Source: Umezawaea endophytica
Lineage (GTDB): Bacteria; Actinomycetota; Actinomycetes; Mycobacteriales; Pseudonocardiaceae
Direction: 5' to 3'
NCBI RefSeq assembly: GCF_025061645.1
Contig: NZ_JANYMP010000024.1
Coordinates: 103,576 to 167,575, forward strand
DNA length: 64,000 nt
Positions within the stretch are counted from its first letter, which is position 1. Every line of letters begins with the position of its first letter. This document shows positions 9,009 through 17,720 of the stretch, in pieces. The notes under the pieces are model-generated. The model searched no databases. It was not told where the DNA came from and saw nothing but the letters and a program-made list of their open reading frames with translations. A program made the position numbers and the translations under genes.

Positions 9009-10090
9009 GCGTCCGCGATGTCGAGCATGACCTTGATCGCACCACCCCGGCGCTCGGCGTAGGTGTCGAACGCCGCGCCCACCTCTTCGAGCGGGAAGTG
9101 GTGGGTGACAAGACCTTCGGTGACGAGCCGCCCCTGACCGGCCAACGACACCGCACGCGCGACCGAGCCGGCGCCTTCCCCTCGCACCGTCCGCAGCGTC
9201 ACGCCGTTCATCACGGCGCGGTTGAGGTCGGCGGTCACCGGCCTGTCGAAAAACCCCACCAGCACGACACAACCACCGCGTTTGACCAGCCGCAGCGCGT
9301 CATCCACGGCGGAGGGCGCCCCCGAGCACTCCAGGACGACATCGGCACCCCGTCCACCGGTGGCGTCCAGAACGCGCTCGACACCGTTGCCGTCGCGAGC
9401 GTCCACCACGACATCCGCACCGAAGGCCCGCCCCAGCTCCAGGCGTTCTTCCCGCGTGCCGGACAATGTGACCAGGTCCGCTCCCAGGACCTTCGCGACC
9501 TGGACGGCCAGCAGTCCGATCGGCCCCGGACCGAGGACGGCGACCCGTGCGCCGACGAGCAGGTCACCCACCACGTCGTAGGCGTGCATGACGGTGCCGA
9601 CGGTCGTCAGCACCACACCGGCGTCGAAGCCGACCCCGTCCGGCAGACGATGCAGCGTCGACACGTGGTTCAGCGCGTAGTCCGCGAACCCGCCGTTGAC
9701 CGTCATGCCCTGCGCACGATGCCCCTTGTCCCGGCGGCCGCTGTTGAGGCACGCGGTGTACGACCCGGAAAGGCAGTTGGCACAACGCATGCAGCCCCGG
9801 TGCGCCTCGGTCACCACGCGGTCGCCGACACGGAACTCGTCAACCGAGGCACCGACCGCCACCACTTCCCCCGCGTACTCGTGACCGGGCACGAACGTAC
9901 CGGGCGGCGGCCCACCGTCGGCGAAGAACGCCCGGCTGCGGATCTTGAGATCAGTGCCGCACAGGGACGCCCGGCGAACCCGCACGAGCACGTCGTCAAC
10001 CCCCGGCTCGGGCACCGGCAACTCACCCACGCGAATCCGCCCCGGTTCGGCCAGCACCGCCGCCCGCATCACCTCGGCGATCACCGCCAT
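9005..10090 (-). CDS. Zinc-dependent alcohol dehydrogenase (MDR family)
   Basis: The 361-residue enzyme has the catalytic-zinc ligands (Cys in SLCGTDLK, the PGHEYAGEV histidine and glutamate) and the four structural-zinc cysteines in GCMRCANCLSGSYTAC. The Rossmann motif is GPGPIGLLAVQVAK. It is closest in style to threonine/sorbitol-type dehydrogenases that oxidise a secondary alcohol with NAD(P). The ATG at 10090 follows GAGGAG at a good distance. It leads the DUF3500 gene in a two-gene operon, and the LysR-type box at 10178-10192 lies 88 bp upstream. Confidence 0.92.
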   Translation of the reverse strand: MAVIAEVMRAAVLAEPGRIRVGELPVPEPGVDDVLVRVRRASLCGTDLKIRSRAFFADGGPPPGTFVPGHEYAGEVVAVGASVDEFRVGDRVVTEAHRGCMRCANCLSGSYTACLNSGRRDKGHRAQGMTVNGGFADYALNHVSTLHRLPDGVGFDAGVVLTTVGTVMHAYDVVGDLLVGARVAVLGPGPIGLLAVQVAKVLGADLVTLSGTREERLELGRAFGADVVVDARDGNGVERVLDATGGRGADVVLECSGAPSAVDDALRLVKRGGCVVLVGFFDRPVTADLNRAVMNGVTLRTVRGEGAGSVARAVSLAGQGRLVTEGLVTHHFPLEEVGAAFDTYAERRGGAIKVMLDIADA

Positions 10091-10177
10091 CAGCAGCTCC
10101 TCACTCCCGCGTCGTGCCGGGAGCCAGTGTCGAACGGCGGGTCCGGGGGTGTCCAAGACCAGTCACCGTCGTGCTCG

Positions 10178-10192
10178 ATAGCCGCTGTCTAT
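10178..10192. promoter_or_regulatory. Second LysR-type box upstream of the dehydrogenase operon
   Basis: ATAG-N7-CTAT with T10179-N11-A10191 has the same geometry and similar outer bases as the box beside the LysR gene. It lies 88 bp upstream of the zinc dehydrogenase start, the usual recognition-site distance. The rest of the 10091-10320 gap holds no gene that I can support. Confidence 0.55.
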
Positions 10193-10320
10193 GGCCACCG
10201 TTCGCTGCGCGGTGCTTCACACCGTTGCGTATGCGTGGTTGGCGGCGTACCAGCCACCGCCCCGAGGTGACGTTGACGCGAACCCGGCTCGACCACGTGC
10301 GATGCGCCGGGTTCCGGCTA

Positions 10321-11472
10321 CTACCCGGTCTTTCTGTCCGCGATTTCACGAGAGGTGATCCGGTTCGTGCGACCGATCGCGCGGCCCACCGCGTTGCGCA
10401 CCGCGAGGCCTGATCGGGTGCTGGGCACCATGAGCCTGGCGAGCAGGCCGACGCGTCGCTGCCGTGGTCGCACCTCGCGGCGGAGCCGGGACTCGTAGCC
10501 GGCGAAGGCGCGGGAGTGGTCGCCGTGGTGGGAGGCGAGTTCTTCAGCGAGGGCATACGCCCCCGCCATCGCCAGACTGGACCCGTCGCCCAGCAGGGCC
10601 GTGGCCGCCGCCGCGTCGCCGAGCAGCACGACCCGGCCATGGGACCACGAGGGCATCCGGACGGTCGTCAGGGGGTCGAAGAACGGGGCGGGGTGGGCGA
10701 GGTAGGCCGCCACGAGTTCTGGCGCCCGCCACCGCACGTCGGCGTACGCGTCGGCCACGGTCTGCTTGTGCAGAGCGACGTTCTTGCGGTCGTGGGGCGC
10801 GGGCAGTGCGGCCCGGAAGGTGAAGATCGCGAGCGGCGTGGTTCGGGAGGGGTGGACGACCAGCATCCGGTTCGGCGCGGTCAGCATCGTCAGTTCGGTC
10901 GGGTCGTCGACGGCGTCGGGGTCCAGCGGGACGGTCGCGCCGTAGAGGCCCAGGTCGCCCACGAACTGCCGCTCGGGCCCGAACACCAGACGCCGTACGG
11001 TGGAGTGCATCCCGTCGGCGCCGACCACCAGGTCGAAACGCCGTGGCGCGGACCGGCCGAAGGTGACGTCGACCCCGCCGTCGTCCTGGTCGAGCGCGGT
11101 GACCGTGTCGTCGAACACGAACTCGACATCGCCCCGCGCCGACCGGTGGAGCACCTCGGACAGGTCGGCGCGGGTCACCTCGACCGCCGGCGCCCCTCCC
11201 GAGGAGGACGGAAGTCGCAAGACTGGTGTACCTGCCGGGTCGAGCAGGGTCAGCGACCGGTTGCGGGTGGCGAGTTCGCGGAGCCGCGGCAAGACGCCCA
11301 TGTGCTCGGCGACCGGTATCGCGGGCCCCTTCACGACGATCGCGCTGCCACCGGAGCGCAGGTGCCGGGCGCGCTCGACCACGGTCGGCCGGTAGCCGTT
11401 CCGGGCGAGCCAGTACGCGAGCGTAGGCCCGGCGATTCCGGCGCCGACCACCAGCACCTCGGGCTTCTTCAT
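10321..11472 (-). CDS. FAD-dependent monooxygenase, aromatic hydroxylase type
   Basis: This is a 383-residue class A flavoprotein monooxygenase. It has the FAD-binding VGAGIAGPTLAYWLARNG at the N-terminus, the DLVVGADGMHSTVRR motif in the middle and the second FAD motif GRVVLLGDAAAA near residue 290, where the usual GDAAH histidine is alanine. It resembles TetX-like and small-molecule hydroxylases that use NAD(P)H and oxygen. The ATG at 11472 has AGAGG upstream. It is divergent from the ArsR-type repressor, with two operators in the shared 116-bp promoter region, so it is probably that repressor's target. The lost histidine in GDAAH is common in TetX-like members. Confidence 0.9.
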   Translation of the reverse strand: MKKPEVLVVGAGIAGPTLAYWLARNGYRPTVVERARHLRSGGSAIVVKGPAIPVAEHMGVLPRLRELATRNRSLTLLDPAGTPVLRLPSSSGGAPAVEVTRADLSEVLHRSARGDVEFVFDDTVTALDQDDGGVDVTFGRSAPRRFDLVVGADGMHSTVRRLVFGPERQFVGDLGLYGATVPLDPDAVDDPTELTMLTAPNRMLVVHPSRTTPLAIFTFRAALPAPHDRKNVALHKQTVADAYADVRWRAPELVAAYLAHPAPFFDPLTTVRMPSWSHGRVVLLGDAAAATALLGDGSSLAMAGAYALAEELASHHGDHSRAFAGYESRLRREVRPRQRRVGLLARLMVPSTRSGLAVRNAVGRAIGRTNRITSREIADRKTG

Positions 11473-11516
11473 GACACGACCTCTCGAAAGAGACGACCAA
11501 GGTCCCGGCCGCCTAG

Positions 11517-11534
11517 GTACGATGGATTTCGTAC
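11517..11534. promoter_or_regulatory. ArsR operator 1
   Basis: The inverted repeat GTACGA-N6-TCGTAC begins 40 bp before a near-identical site. The ten bases AGGTACGATG starting at 11515 recur exactly at 11555. It sits in the divergent promoter of the monooxygenase and ArsR-type genes. Confidence 0.7.
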
Positions 11535-11554
11535 TCGAGTAGATCACGCCACTC

Positions 11555-11576
11555 AGGTACGATGCAAGACGTACCT
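11555..11576. promoter_or_regulatory. ArsR operator 2
   Basis: A perfect inverted repeat, AGGTACG-N8-CGTACCT, ends 12 bp before the repressor GTG. The 40-bp spacing from operator 1 is close to four helical turns, allowing two dimers on the same face. Its position predicts autorepression. Confidence 0.75.
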
Positions 11577-11588
11577 GAAGGAGGTGTC

Positions 11589-11924
11589 GTGGCCAGGACG
11601 AACCCGGTCGGCCCAAAGGTCGACGCGCTCGAACTGGGCGTGGTGCTCCGCGCTCTCGCCGACGAGCACCGCCGTTCGGTGATGACGGAGTTGGCCGCGG
11701 ACCACACCGACAGCGAACGCGGCTGCAACTCGTTCGCCCTCCCGATCTCGAAGCAGACCCAGACCCACCACTTCCGGGTCCTGCGCGAAGCGGGCCTCAT
11801 CGACGAGATCGACTACGGCAACCGCAAGGGCATCCGCCTCCGGCGCACGGACGTCGAGAGCAGGTTCCCCGGACTGCTCGCACTGCTGGAAGCCGAACAC
11901 CCGAACGGAACCGGTGCCTGCTGA
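11589..11924 (+). CDS. ArsR-like winged-helix repressor
   Basis: The 111-residue protein has the short ArsR winged-helix layout: ALADEHRRSVMTEL, then the recognition helix region KQTQTHHFRVLREAGLI and the wing IDEIDYGNRKGIRLRR. It lacks the metal-binding Cys motif of metal-sensing ArsR proteins, so an organic ligand is more likely. The GTG at 11589 has a strong AAGGAGG site directly upstream. It is divergent from the FAD monooxygenase, with two palindromes between them, giving a simple inducible oxygenase switch. Confidence 0.88.
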   Translation: MARTNPVGPKVDALELGVVLRALADEHRRSVMTELAADHTDSERGCNSFALPISKQTQTHHFRVLREAGLIDEIDYGNRKGIRLRRTDVESRFPGLLALLEAEHPNGTGAC

Positions 11925-12075
11925 GCACGACCTCCCCGAAGCCCCTGGCAGCAGGGCAGCCCTCCAGGACCGGTTAGCTACCAGGGGTTCTTGACGCGGT
12001 GGGCAGCGGGTCATCGGGTCGGAACGGCTGCCCTCGTGGCACGAACAGGTCCCGAAGCGGAAGGTCCTACGACGG
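11925..12075. other. Convergent intergenic region
   Basis: This 151-bp gap lies between the repressor gene and the convergent lectin gene. Arms CCCCTGG and CCAGGGG flank a loop of about 32 bases (11942-11987) and could form a weak two-way terminator. I see no gene. Confidence 0.35.
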
Positions 12076-12621
12076 TCACGCGGAGACCGGCCTGAAGATC
12101 CAGTGCTGCTTGGCACCACCCCAGCAGTCCCACACCATCGCGGGGGCGGGCATGTCGAGGCCGCTGCCCGCGATGTCCAGGCACCTGTCGATGAACCGGT
12201 TCCGGATCTCGACGTAGCCGGAGCCCGCGTCGACGAGCCGCCAGTGCTGCTTGGTGCCGCCCCAGCAGTTCCACTGCATGGCGGGAGCCCCCAGGTCGCC
12301 GCCCGGCCCGGCGATGTCGAGGCACCTCTGGCTGTTGAGCGGGTGGATCTCGTAGAACCCGTTGCCGACCGCGGCGAGCCGCCACTTCTGGTTGGCTCCG
12401 CCCCAGCAGTCGTAGACGTCGACCGGAACCCCGTCGCCGTTGCCCGCACCGCGCACGTCCAGGCATCTCCCGGTGAGCTGCGATCGGATCTCGTAGTACT
12501 GGTCGGCGAACGCTGTCACCGGCCGGTCCGGTGAAGCACTTGCCTGACCAGATAACAAACCCGTGCACACCATCGCCAGTGCCATCGCGAAAACGCCCGA
12601 ATAACGACGAAAATTGACCAT
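12076..12621 (-). CDS. Secreted ricin-type beta-trefoil lectin
   Basis: The 181-residue protein has a Sec signal peptide (basic start, hydrophobic AMALAMVCTGLL, then SGQASAS) followed by three trefoil repeats. Each repeat carries a RCLDVRG- or RCLDIAG-type loop and a QxW-type element (NQKWRL, KQHWRL, KQHWIF). All three sugar-binding subdomains look complete. The three DCWGG/NCWGG segments are strikingly alike, so internal duplication is recent or constrained. There is no attached enzyme domain, so it is a free lectin likely to bind polysaccharide outside the cell. Confidence 0.92.
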   Translation of the reverse strand: MVNFRRYSGVFAMALAMVCTGLLSGQASASPDRPVTAFADQYYEIRSQLTGRCLDVRGAGNGDGVPVDVYDCWGGANQKWRLAAVGNGFYEIHPLNSQRCLDIAGPGGDLGAPAMQWNCWGGTKQHWRLVDAGSGYVEIRNRFIDRCLDIAGSGLDMPAPAMVWDCWGGAKQHWIFRPVSA

Positions 12622-12799
12622 GTCCTCGTCTCCCTGGTAGCGCGGTCACCCCGCGAGTCGATCCTGACCGATGCCGAGGTAGTCGGGTAAGCGTCCAATC
12701 CCGCCCACGGGCGCATGGGTGGAATTGCCCATCGCGGATGCGGCCGTGCAGCCGTCCGGGCGAGTGCCATCAGGCTGAGGACACCCCAGACTTGGCGTT

Positions 12800-13999
12800 G
12801 TGCGGTCGATCGACATCTCGGACAACGGCGCTCGACATCATGTGTTGGCGGAGATCCTGGGGGCGCAGATCGCGTGGTGGCAGCTCGGTTTCGGGGTCCG
12901 GCGGGAGGTGTTGAGGGCGGCCAGGCGAGGAACGCGCTTTCCTGAACCGGACGTGTGGCGCGTGGCCGTGGGCTGGGCCGGGCAGTGGCTGGCCGCACCG
13001 CGGTGGTGGCGGTTGCTCTTCGGCACCGGCGTGACGGTGCTCGCCATGGTGTGCTTCGCCGCGCTGGCCAGCGGACTGGCCGAGGTCGACGAGCTGACGG
13101 CGCTGAGCGTGGCGACGGCCGGGGGCGTTCCGCTGGCCACCGCCTGGGCCTCGTGGCAGGCACGGCGCGCCAGGTCGCTCGTCCGACTGGACCCGGACGC
13201 GGGCAGCACACCGGAACGGTTGTCCTCACGGGGTTTGACCGTCCGCGCGCTGGCGACGCTGCTCACCGCCGTGACGGCCGCCGCCACCCTGGTCGTCGCC
13301 GCTGCCCACGAGCGCTCATCCTGGCCGAAGTGCCCGCGGTTCACCGTCGACCCACCGGTGCTCGACTGGTGGCGACGCGACCCGGCGGGCTGCCCGGCGG
13401 GCGACACCCTGGTCGGTGCCGCGGGCTTGCGCTACACGCCGTGGACCACGACCGAGCGGTTCACCGGGCGCGAGTTGGACAACGTCGTCTACGTCGCGCC
13501 GGAGGGACCGCTTCTGCTGCCGACCGCCATCTTCGCCGTGTGGGCCGCCTCGGGAGGCCCCTCCGGCGAGCTGGGACAGCCCGTCGGTGGGGCGACCAAC
13601 GACCTCGTCGCCTACATGAACTTCCGCGGCGGTGCTGTCGTGGCGCACACCGGCGGGATTCCGAAGGTCCACCTGGGGCAGGAGTACTCCCATTCCCGTG
13701 CGCCGGACAGCGCCTGCGTACCGCATGACCGACCCTGCGTCACCGAGGCGTACGCCGACGCGGCGGGCATCCACCTCGGCTGGCACCACGGGATGGCCGA
13801 CGCGTTCAACGTCGCCTGGTGGCCGCGAGGCGAACCGGAGCTCATGGCGGGACGAGAGGTGGCCGGGTACGAGTTCACCCTGCCCGACCCACGGCCGTCG
13901 ACGGTGTACGTGCTGGAGGTCTCGGCCTGCCACAAGCGGTTCCTGCGCCGCTCCCTGTGCACCTGGCAGTCCGACCCGGTGACCGTCGGGGTCGGGTAG
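12800..13999 (+). CDS. Membrane protein with extracytoplasmic LGFP-like segment
   Basis: The protein is 399 residues. Three hydrophobic segments (about residues 70-92, 98-118 and 145-172) precede an exported C-terminal half. That half contains GELGQPVGGATNDLVAYMNFRGGAVVAH, which follows the LGFP repeat pattern seen in cell-wall-associated actinobacterial proteins, and paired cysteines. The GTG at 12800 is the only reasonable start. Its TAG is followed at once by the kinase ATG, so the three genes to 15786 are one operon. It may give the two-component system an envelope-sensing partner, which is inference from linkage. Confidence 0.6.
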   Translation: MRSIDISDNGARHHVLAEILGAQIAWWQLGFGVRREVLRAARRGTRFPEPDVWRVAVGWAGQWLAAPRWWRLLFGTGVTVLAMVCFAALASGLAEVDELTALSVATAGGVPLATAWASWQARRARSLVRLDPDAGSTPERLSSRGLTVRALATLLTAVTAAATLVVAAAHERSSWPKCPRFTVDPPVLDWWRRDPAGCPAGDTLVGAAGLRYTPWTTTERFTGRELDNVVYVAPEGPLLLPTAIFAVWAASGGPSGELGQPVGGATNDLVAYMNFRGGAVVAHTGGIPKVHLGQEYSHSRAPDSACVPHDRPCVTEAYADAAGIHLGWHHGMADAFNVAWWPRGEPELMAGREVAGYEFTLPDPRPSTVYVLEVSACHKRFLRRSLCTWQSDPVTVGVG

Positions 14000-15154
14000 A
14001 TGCCCCCAGAGAGCCTGAGGCATCCCGCGCCGATGCTGCTGGTGCTGGCACTGAGGTGGCTGGCGTTCGGCTGGATGCTGGTGGTGGCGGTGCTCAGCGG
14101 GCAGATCCAGCGACCGGTCGAGGCGGGCGTCGTCCTAGTGGTCACGGGGTGTTGGACGGCTTGGCTCACGCTGGCGGCGGTGCGGCGCATGGGGTACGTG
14201 CTCGCCGTCGACCTCGCACTGGCCGTCGTGCTTATCGTGGCGTACGGCCACGTGTACCCGCCGGACGCGGTGCTGACCGATCATCCCTCGTTCATGGGGG
14301 CCTACCCCACCGCGGCGGTCGCGGCGTGCGGGGTCGTCCACCGGCTTCCCGGCGGGGCGGCCGCGGGCGCGCTGCTCGGGCTCTTCCTGCCCTTCGCCTA
14401 CGCCGCCAACGAGGTCGCGATGACGAGCCTGTCGTTCCTCCAGGTGTTGACCATGATCGGGTGGGGTCTGTCCTACGTGCTGCTGGGCGGCGCTGTCGGG
14501 GTGGCCGCCGGACAACTCGACGGGCTGCACCGACAGATCGCCCGCAGCGGTAAGCAGGCGGCGCGGCTGGCCGAGCGGCAGCGGCTCGTCGCCCGGATCC
14601 ACGACGACGTGCTCCAGGACTTCGCCCGGCTCCGCGCGCGGATCGGGGAGTTGTCCGACAGGCCCGCGCTGAGCGCCGTCGCGGAGGGGATCGCCAGGCA
14701 GGAGACGGTGTTGCGGGAACTGGCGCTGTCCGGGCCGAGCACGTCACAGCCGGGCAGCGCGTCGCTGCGCGACCGGTTGGCCGGGCTCGCGGAACGGCAC
14801 GAGGGGATACCGGTTCGGCTGGTCGCGAGCGGCGCGGTCTGGTTGCCGGGGGACGTGGTGGACGAGATCGGCGCCGTGGTCGCGGAGTTGCTGACCAACG
14901 TCGTCAAGCACGCGCGGGCGCGGCGGGTGTGGCTGACGATCCTGCACGACGGGGAGCACATCGTGGTCAGCGTCCGGGACGACGGCGTCGGTTTCGTGCC
15001 GGAGCGGGAAACCGGCGGTCTCGGCCTGCGGCTGTCCGTCCGCGCCAGGGTGGAACGCCTGGCCGGACGGACGCGGATCCGCAGCGGTCCCGGCCGGGGC
15101 ACCGAGGTGGAGTTGCGCGTCCCGGTTGCGCTGGCGGTCGGCGGGGAAAGGTGA
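14000..15154 (+). CDS. NarL-type sensor histidine kinase
   Basis: The 384-residue kinase has five or six N-terminal membrane segments. It then has the dimerisation helix with phosphoacceptor ARIHDDVLQDFARL and a HATPase domain with N-box ELLTNVVKHA and G-boxes RDDGVGFVP and GGLGLRLSVRARVERL. This is the HisKA_3/LiaS-DesK class. It starts directly after the LGFP-like gene and overlaps the response regulator by GTGA. The loop between membrane helices is short, so it may sense the membrane or a partner protein and not a soluble ligand. Confidence 0.93.
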   Translation: MPPESLRHPAPMLLVLALRWLAFGWMLVVAVLSGQIQRPVEAGVVLVVTGCWTAWLTLAAVRRMGYVLAVDLALAVVLIVAYGHVYPPDAVLTDHPSFMGAYPTAAVAACGVVHRLPGGAAAGALLGLFLPFAYAANEVAMTSLSFLQVLTMIGWGLSYVLLGGAVGVAAGQLDGLHRQIARSGKQAARLAERQRLVARIHDDVLQDFARLRARIGELSDRPALSAVAEGIARQETVLRELALSGPSTSQPGSASLRDRLAGLAERHEGIPVRLVASGAVWLPGDVVDEIGAVVAELLTNVVKHARARRVWLTILHDGEHIVVSVRDDGVGFVPERETGGLGLRLSVRARVERLAGRTRIRSGPGRGTEVELRVPVALAVGGER

Positions 15155-15786
15155 CCGCGCAGGAAGGGCTAGCCACGGTGCGGGTGCTCGTGGTGGACGA
15201 CCATCCGGTCATCCGCGACGGTGTCCGAACAGGACTCGAGCGCGACGGCCGGGCGCTGGTCGTGGCCGAGGCCGCCGATGCCCGGACCGCGTGCAGGCTG
15301 GCCGAGCAGGTGCGCCCCGAGGTCGCCGTGGTCGACCTGCGACTGGACGCGGGCGGCCACGGTGTTGACGTGATCCGGTACCTGCACCTGCACCTGCCCA
15401 CCGCGAGGATTCTCGTGCTCTCCCAAGCGGGTCCGGCCGACATGGTGGCGGCGATCCGCGCGGGCGCGCACGGCTGCGTCAGCAAGGCGGCCACCTCCGC
15501 GGAGCTGGCGCGAGCCGTCGCGGACGTGCTCACCGGGCCCGTGCTGCCCGCCGAACTGGCCGCGCACCTGATCGGTGAACTGCGGCAGGAGAGCAGATCT
15601 CTCACCGCGCGCGAGCGGGAGGTGTTGCGCTGCCTGGCGAAGGGCTACGACAACCGCGAGATCGCCGACGACCTCGACATCACCGTGCGCACCGTCAACC
15701 GCCACCTGGAGAACATCCGCGGGAAGCTCGGCCACCGCCGCCGGTCCGAACTGATCCGCATCGCCCGCGCCCGCCACGACGGGTGA
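15151..15786 (+). CDS. LuxR-type response regulator
   Basis: The protein is about 211 residues. The receiver domain begins VRVLVVDDHPVIRDG, with acceptor aspartate in VVDLRLDAGG and the switch lysine in CVSKAATS. It is followed by a LuxR helix-turn-helix (LTAREREVLRCLAKGYDNREIAD, then TVRTVNRHLENIRGKLG). The GTG at 15151 gives a 4-bp overlap with the kinase stop; GTG at 15178 with AGGAAGG upstream is a real alternative and would start exactly at the receiver. It ends only 16 bp from the convergent end of the biosynthetic operon, so the two transcripts may interfere. Confidence 0.93.
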   Translation: MTAQEGLATVRVLVVDDHPVIRDGVRTGLERDGRALVVAEAADARTACRLAEQVRPEVAVVDLRLDAGGHGVDVIRYLHLHLPTARILVLSQAGPADMVAAIRAGAHGCVSKAATSAELARAVADVLTGPVLPAELAAHLIGELRQESRSLTAREREVLRCLAKGYDNREIADDLDITVRTVNRHLENIRGKLGHRRRSELIRIARARHDG

Positions 15787-15802
15787 ACCCGGACCACCCC
15801 GA

Positions 15803-16663
15803 TCAGGAGAGGACGCGGCCGCGCACCGAGACGTGGAACCCGTGGCCGGTCTTCTCGCCGAGCCGCCCGGCGGACACCAGTTCGGCGAGCAGCGGGGTCG
15901 GTCGGAACCGCGGGTCGCCGGTGAACTCCAGCAGCACCGCCAGGGTGTCGACGATGGTGTCCAGGCCGATCAGGTCGGCGGTGCGCAGCGGTCCCATCCG
16001 GTGCCCAAAGCACCGCTCGAACACCGCGTCCACCGTGGCGGCGTCGGCGGTGCCCTGCGCCAGCACGGCGGCCGCCTCGTTGACGGTGAGCATCAGCACC
16101 CGGTTGGACACGAACCCCGGTCCGTCGCCGACCACGATGGCCTCCTTGCCGAGGCGACCGAGCAGTTCCGTGGTGCGGCGCAGGGTGTCCGGGGAGGTGC
16201 GGGGGCCGCAAGCCACCTCGACGGTGTCCTTGAGCGGGGCGGGGTTCATGAAGTGGGTCCCGATCATCCGGCCGGGGTCGCCGATCCAGCGGGCGAGGTG
16301 GTCGATCGGGATCGCCGACGTGCAGGAGGCGAGCACGGCGTCGGGCGCGCTGTGCTCGTCGGCCGCGCGCAGCACCTGTTCCTTGAGCGGCAGTCGTTCC
16401 GGCACGCACTCGACCACGAACCCCGGTGACCCCAACAGCTCCCAGCGGTCGGTCCACCGGATGCGGCCCAGCACCTCGTCCGGGTCCGCGTCGGTACGGC
16501 GCAGCATCCGGGCCAGGCGCACCCCGTCGCGCACGCGCCGCGGCCCGGCTTCGCGCGCGGCGGCGGAGGGCTCGAACACCGCCACGGTGTGCCCCGCGGC
16601 GGCGAGGCACTGCGCGACACCGCAGCCCATCGTCCCGCCGCCGAGCACCGCGTAGTTCTCCAT
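15803..16663 (-). CDS. fkbK: 3-hydroxyacyl dehydrogenase of the hydroxymalonyl-ACP pathway (FkbK-like)
   Basis: The 286-residue protein has the NAD motif VLGGGTMGCGVAQ at the start. It then shows the 3-hydroxyacyl-CoA dehydrogenase pattern: ASCTSAIPI, GTHFMNPAPLKDTVEV with the catalytic histidine, and GPGFVSNRVLM before the C-terminal helical domain. In methoxymalonyl- and hydroxymalonyl-ACP pathways the homologue oxidises glyceryl-ACP to 2-hydroxy-3-oxopropionyl-ACP. The ATG at 16663 has GGGAGGA upstream. It is the last gene of the minus-strand operon, 25 bp after the FkbH-like gene. The function rests on homology plus the FkbH/I/J neighbours. Confidence 0.88.
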   Translation of the reverse strand: MENYAVLGGGTMGCGVAQCLAAAGHTVAVFEPSAAAREAGPRRVRDGVRLARMLRRTDADPDEVLGRIRWTDRWELLGSPGFVVECVPERLPLKEQVLRAADEHSAPDAVLASCTSAIPIDHLARWIGDPGRMIGTHFMNPAPLKDTVEVACGPRTSPDTLRRTTELLGRLGKEAIVVGDGPGFVSNRVLMLTVNEAAAVLAQGTADAATVDAVFERCFGHRMGPLRTADLIGLDTIVDTLAVLLEFTGDPRFRPTPLLAELVSAGRLGEKTGHGFHVSVRGRVLS

Positions 16664-16688
16664 CTCCGGTTCCTCCCCTGGGTCGCGG

Positions 16689-17720
16689 TCAGTGAACGGC
16701 ATCGGTGAGCACCCGGATGTGCGGGGAACGCGACACCAGCGCGCCCCGGTGCGCGAGCAGCACCCGGTCCCCGTCGTCGCGCTCCGCCTCGAAACCGCTG
16801 AACCTCAACGTGACGAGCATGATCCGGTTGACCGGGGTGGGCACGAACTCCGCCATCGGCAGGAGCCCCGCCGCCAGCGACCGGCGCACGACCTGCTCGA
16901 TCAACGCCGCGCCCGCACCGCGCGAGGCCACGCGGCAGGAGGTGAGCAGCAGTTTCATCGTGGTGCTCGTGGCGTCCCGCTCGGTCACGGCCAGCCCGAT
17001 GACCCCGTACGGACCGAACCGGTCGGTCAGCTCGGCGACCAGCACCTCGTGGTCGGGTGAGGCGGACAGCCCGCGCAGGTCGACCTCGTCGAAGGTGAGG
17101 CCGGTGGTGTTGAGCTGGTGGGTGCGCACGGTGAGCTCGTGGGCCCTGGCCAGGTCACCGGCGGTGGCGCGGCGAACCACCATGGTGAGGTCGAGCGAGG
17201 CCAGGAACTCCGGCGCGGTGCCGTCGTGCTCCTGCTCCGCCGCCCGTCTGCCCGCCTCCACCTGGTACATCTGCCTGCGCCGGGCCGATTCCGCGGTTCG
17301 CGTCACCGGCCGGAACTCCGCCAGGTCCGGGAGCGAGCCCACCTCCTCGGCGGTGTACGCCCGGACGTCCGGCAGCGCCGCGACGACCTCGGCGCGTTCG
17401 ACCGGGTCGTTGTCGACGAAGGCGAAGCTGTCCAGGCCGAGGTTCAGCAGGTCCGCGACGCGGCGGACCGAGGCGGACTTGGCGCCCCAGCCGACCCGCA
17501 CCACCGTGAAGAGGTCTCGGAGGCCGAGGCGGTCGAGGTGCGCGACGGCGGTGGCCTCGTCACCGCGGCTGGCGACCGCGTGCAGGATGCCGCGTTCGTC
17601 GAGTTCCCGCAGCGTCCTGACGGCTTCCGGGAACGGCGCGGCCCGATCGCCCTCCAGCACCACCCCTCGCCACAGGGTGTCGTCGAGGTCCCAGACGAGG
17701 CACTTCACCGGCCGGGTCAT
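16689..17720 (-). CDS. fkbH: FkbH-like glyceryl transferase/phosphatase
   Basis: The 343-residue protein has the HAD motif WDLDDTLWRGV at its start, FVDNDPVERAEV as a later HAD motif, and a C-terminal GNAT-like region (residues about 190-330). This HAD-plus-GNAT layout is that of FkbH/OzmB-type enzymes, which take 1,3-bisphosphoglycerate, remove phosphate and load a glyceryl group on an ACP. The ATG at 17720 overlaps the stop of the acyl-ACP dehydrogenase as ATGA. FkbH-like proteins also feed tetronate assembly, but the two partner dehydrogenases here argue for full oxidation to hydroxymalonyl-ACP. Confidence 0.93.
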   Translation of the reverse strand: MTRPVKCLVWDLDDTLWRGVVLEGDRAAPFPEAVRTLRELDERGILHAVASRGDEATAVAHLDRLGLRDLFTVVRVGWGAKSASVRRVADLLNLGLDSFAFVDNDPVERAEVVAALPDVRAYTAEEVGSLPDLAEFRPVTRTAESARRRQMYQVEAGRRAAEQEHDGTAPEFLASLDLTMVVRRATAGDLARAHELTVRTHQLNTTGLTFDEVDLRGLSASPDHEVLVAELTDRFGPYGVIGLAVTERDATSTTMKLLLTSCRVASRGAGAALIEQVVRRSLAAGLLPMAEFVPTPVNRIMLVTLRFSGFEAERDDGDRVLLAHRGALVSRSPHIRVLTDAVH

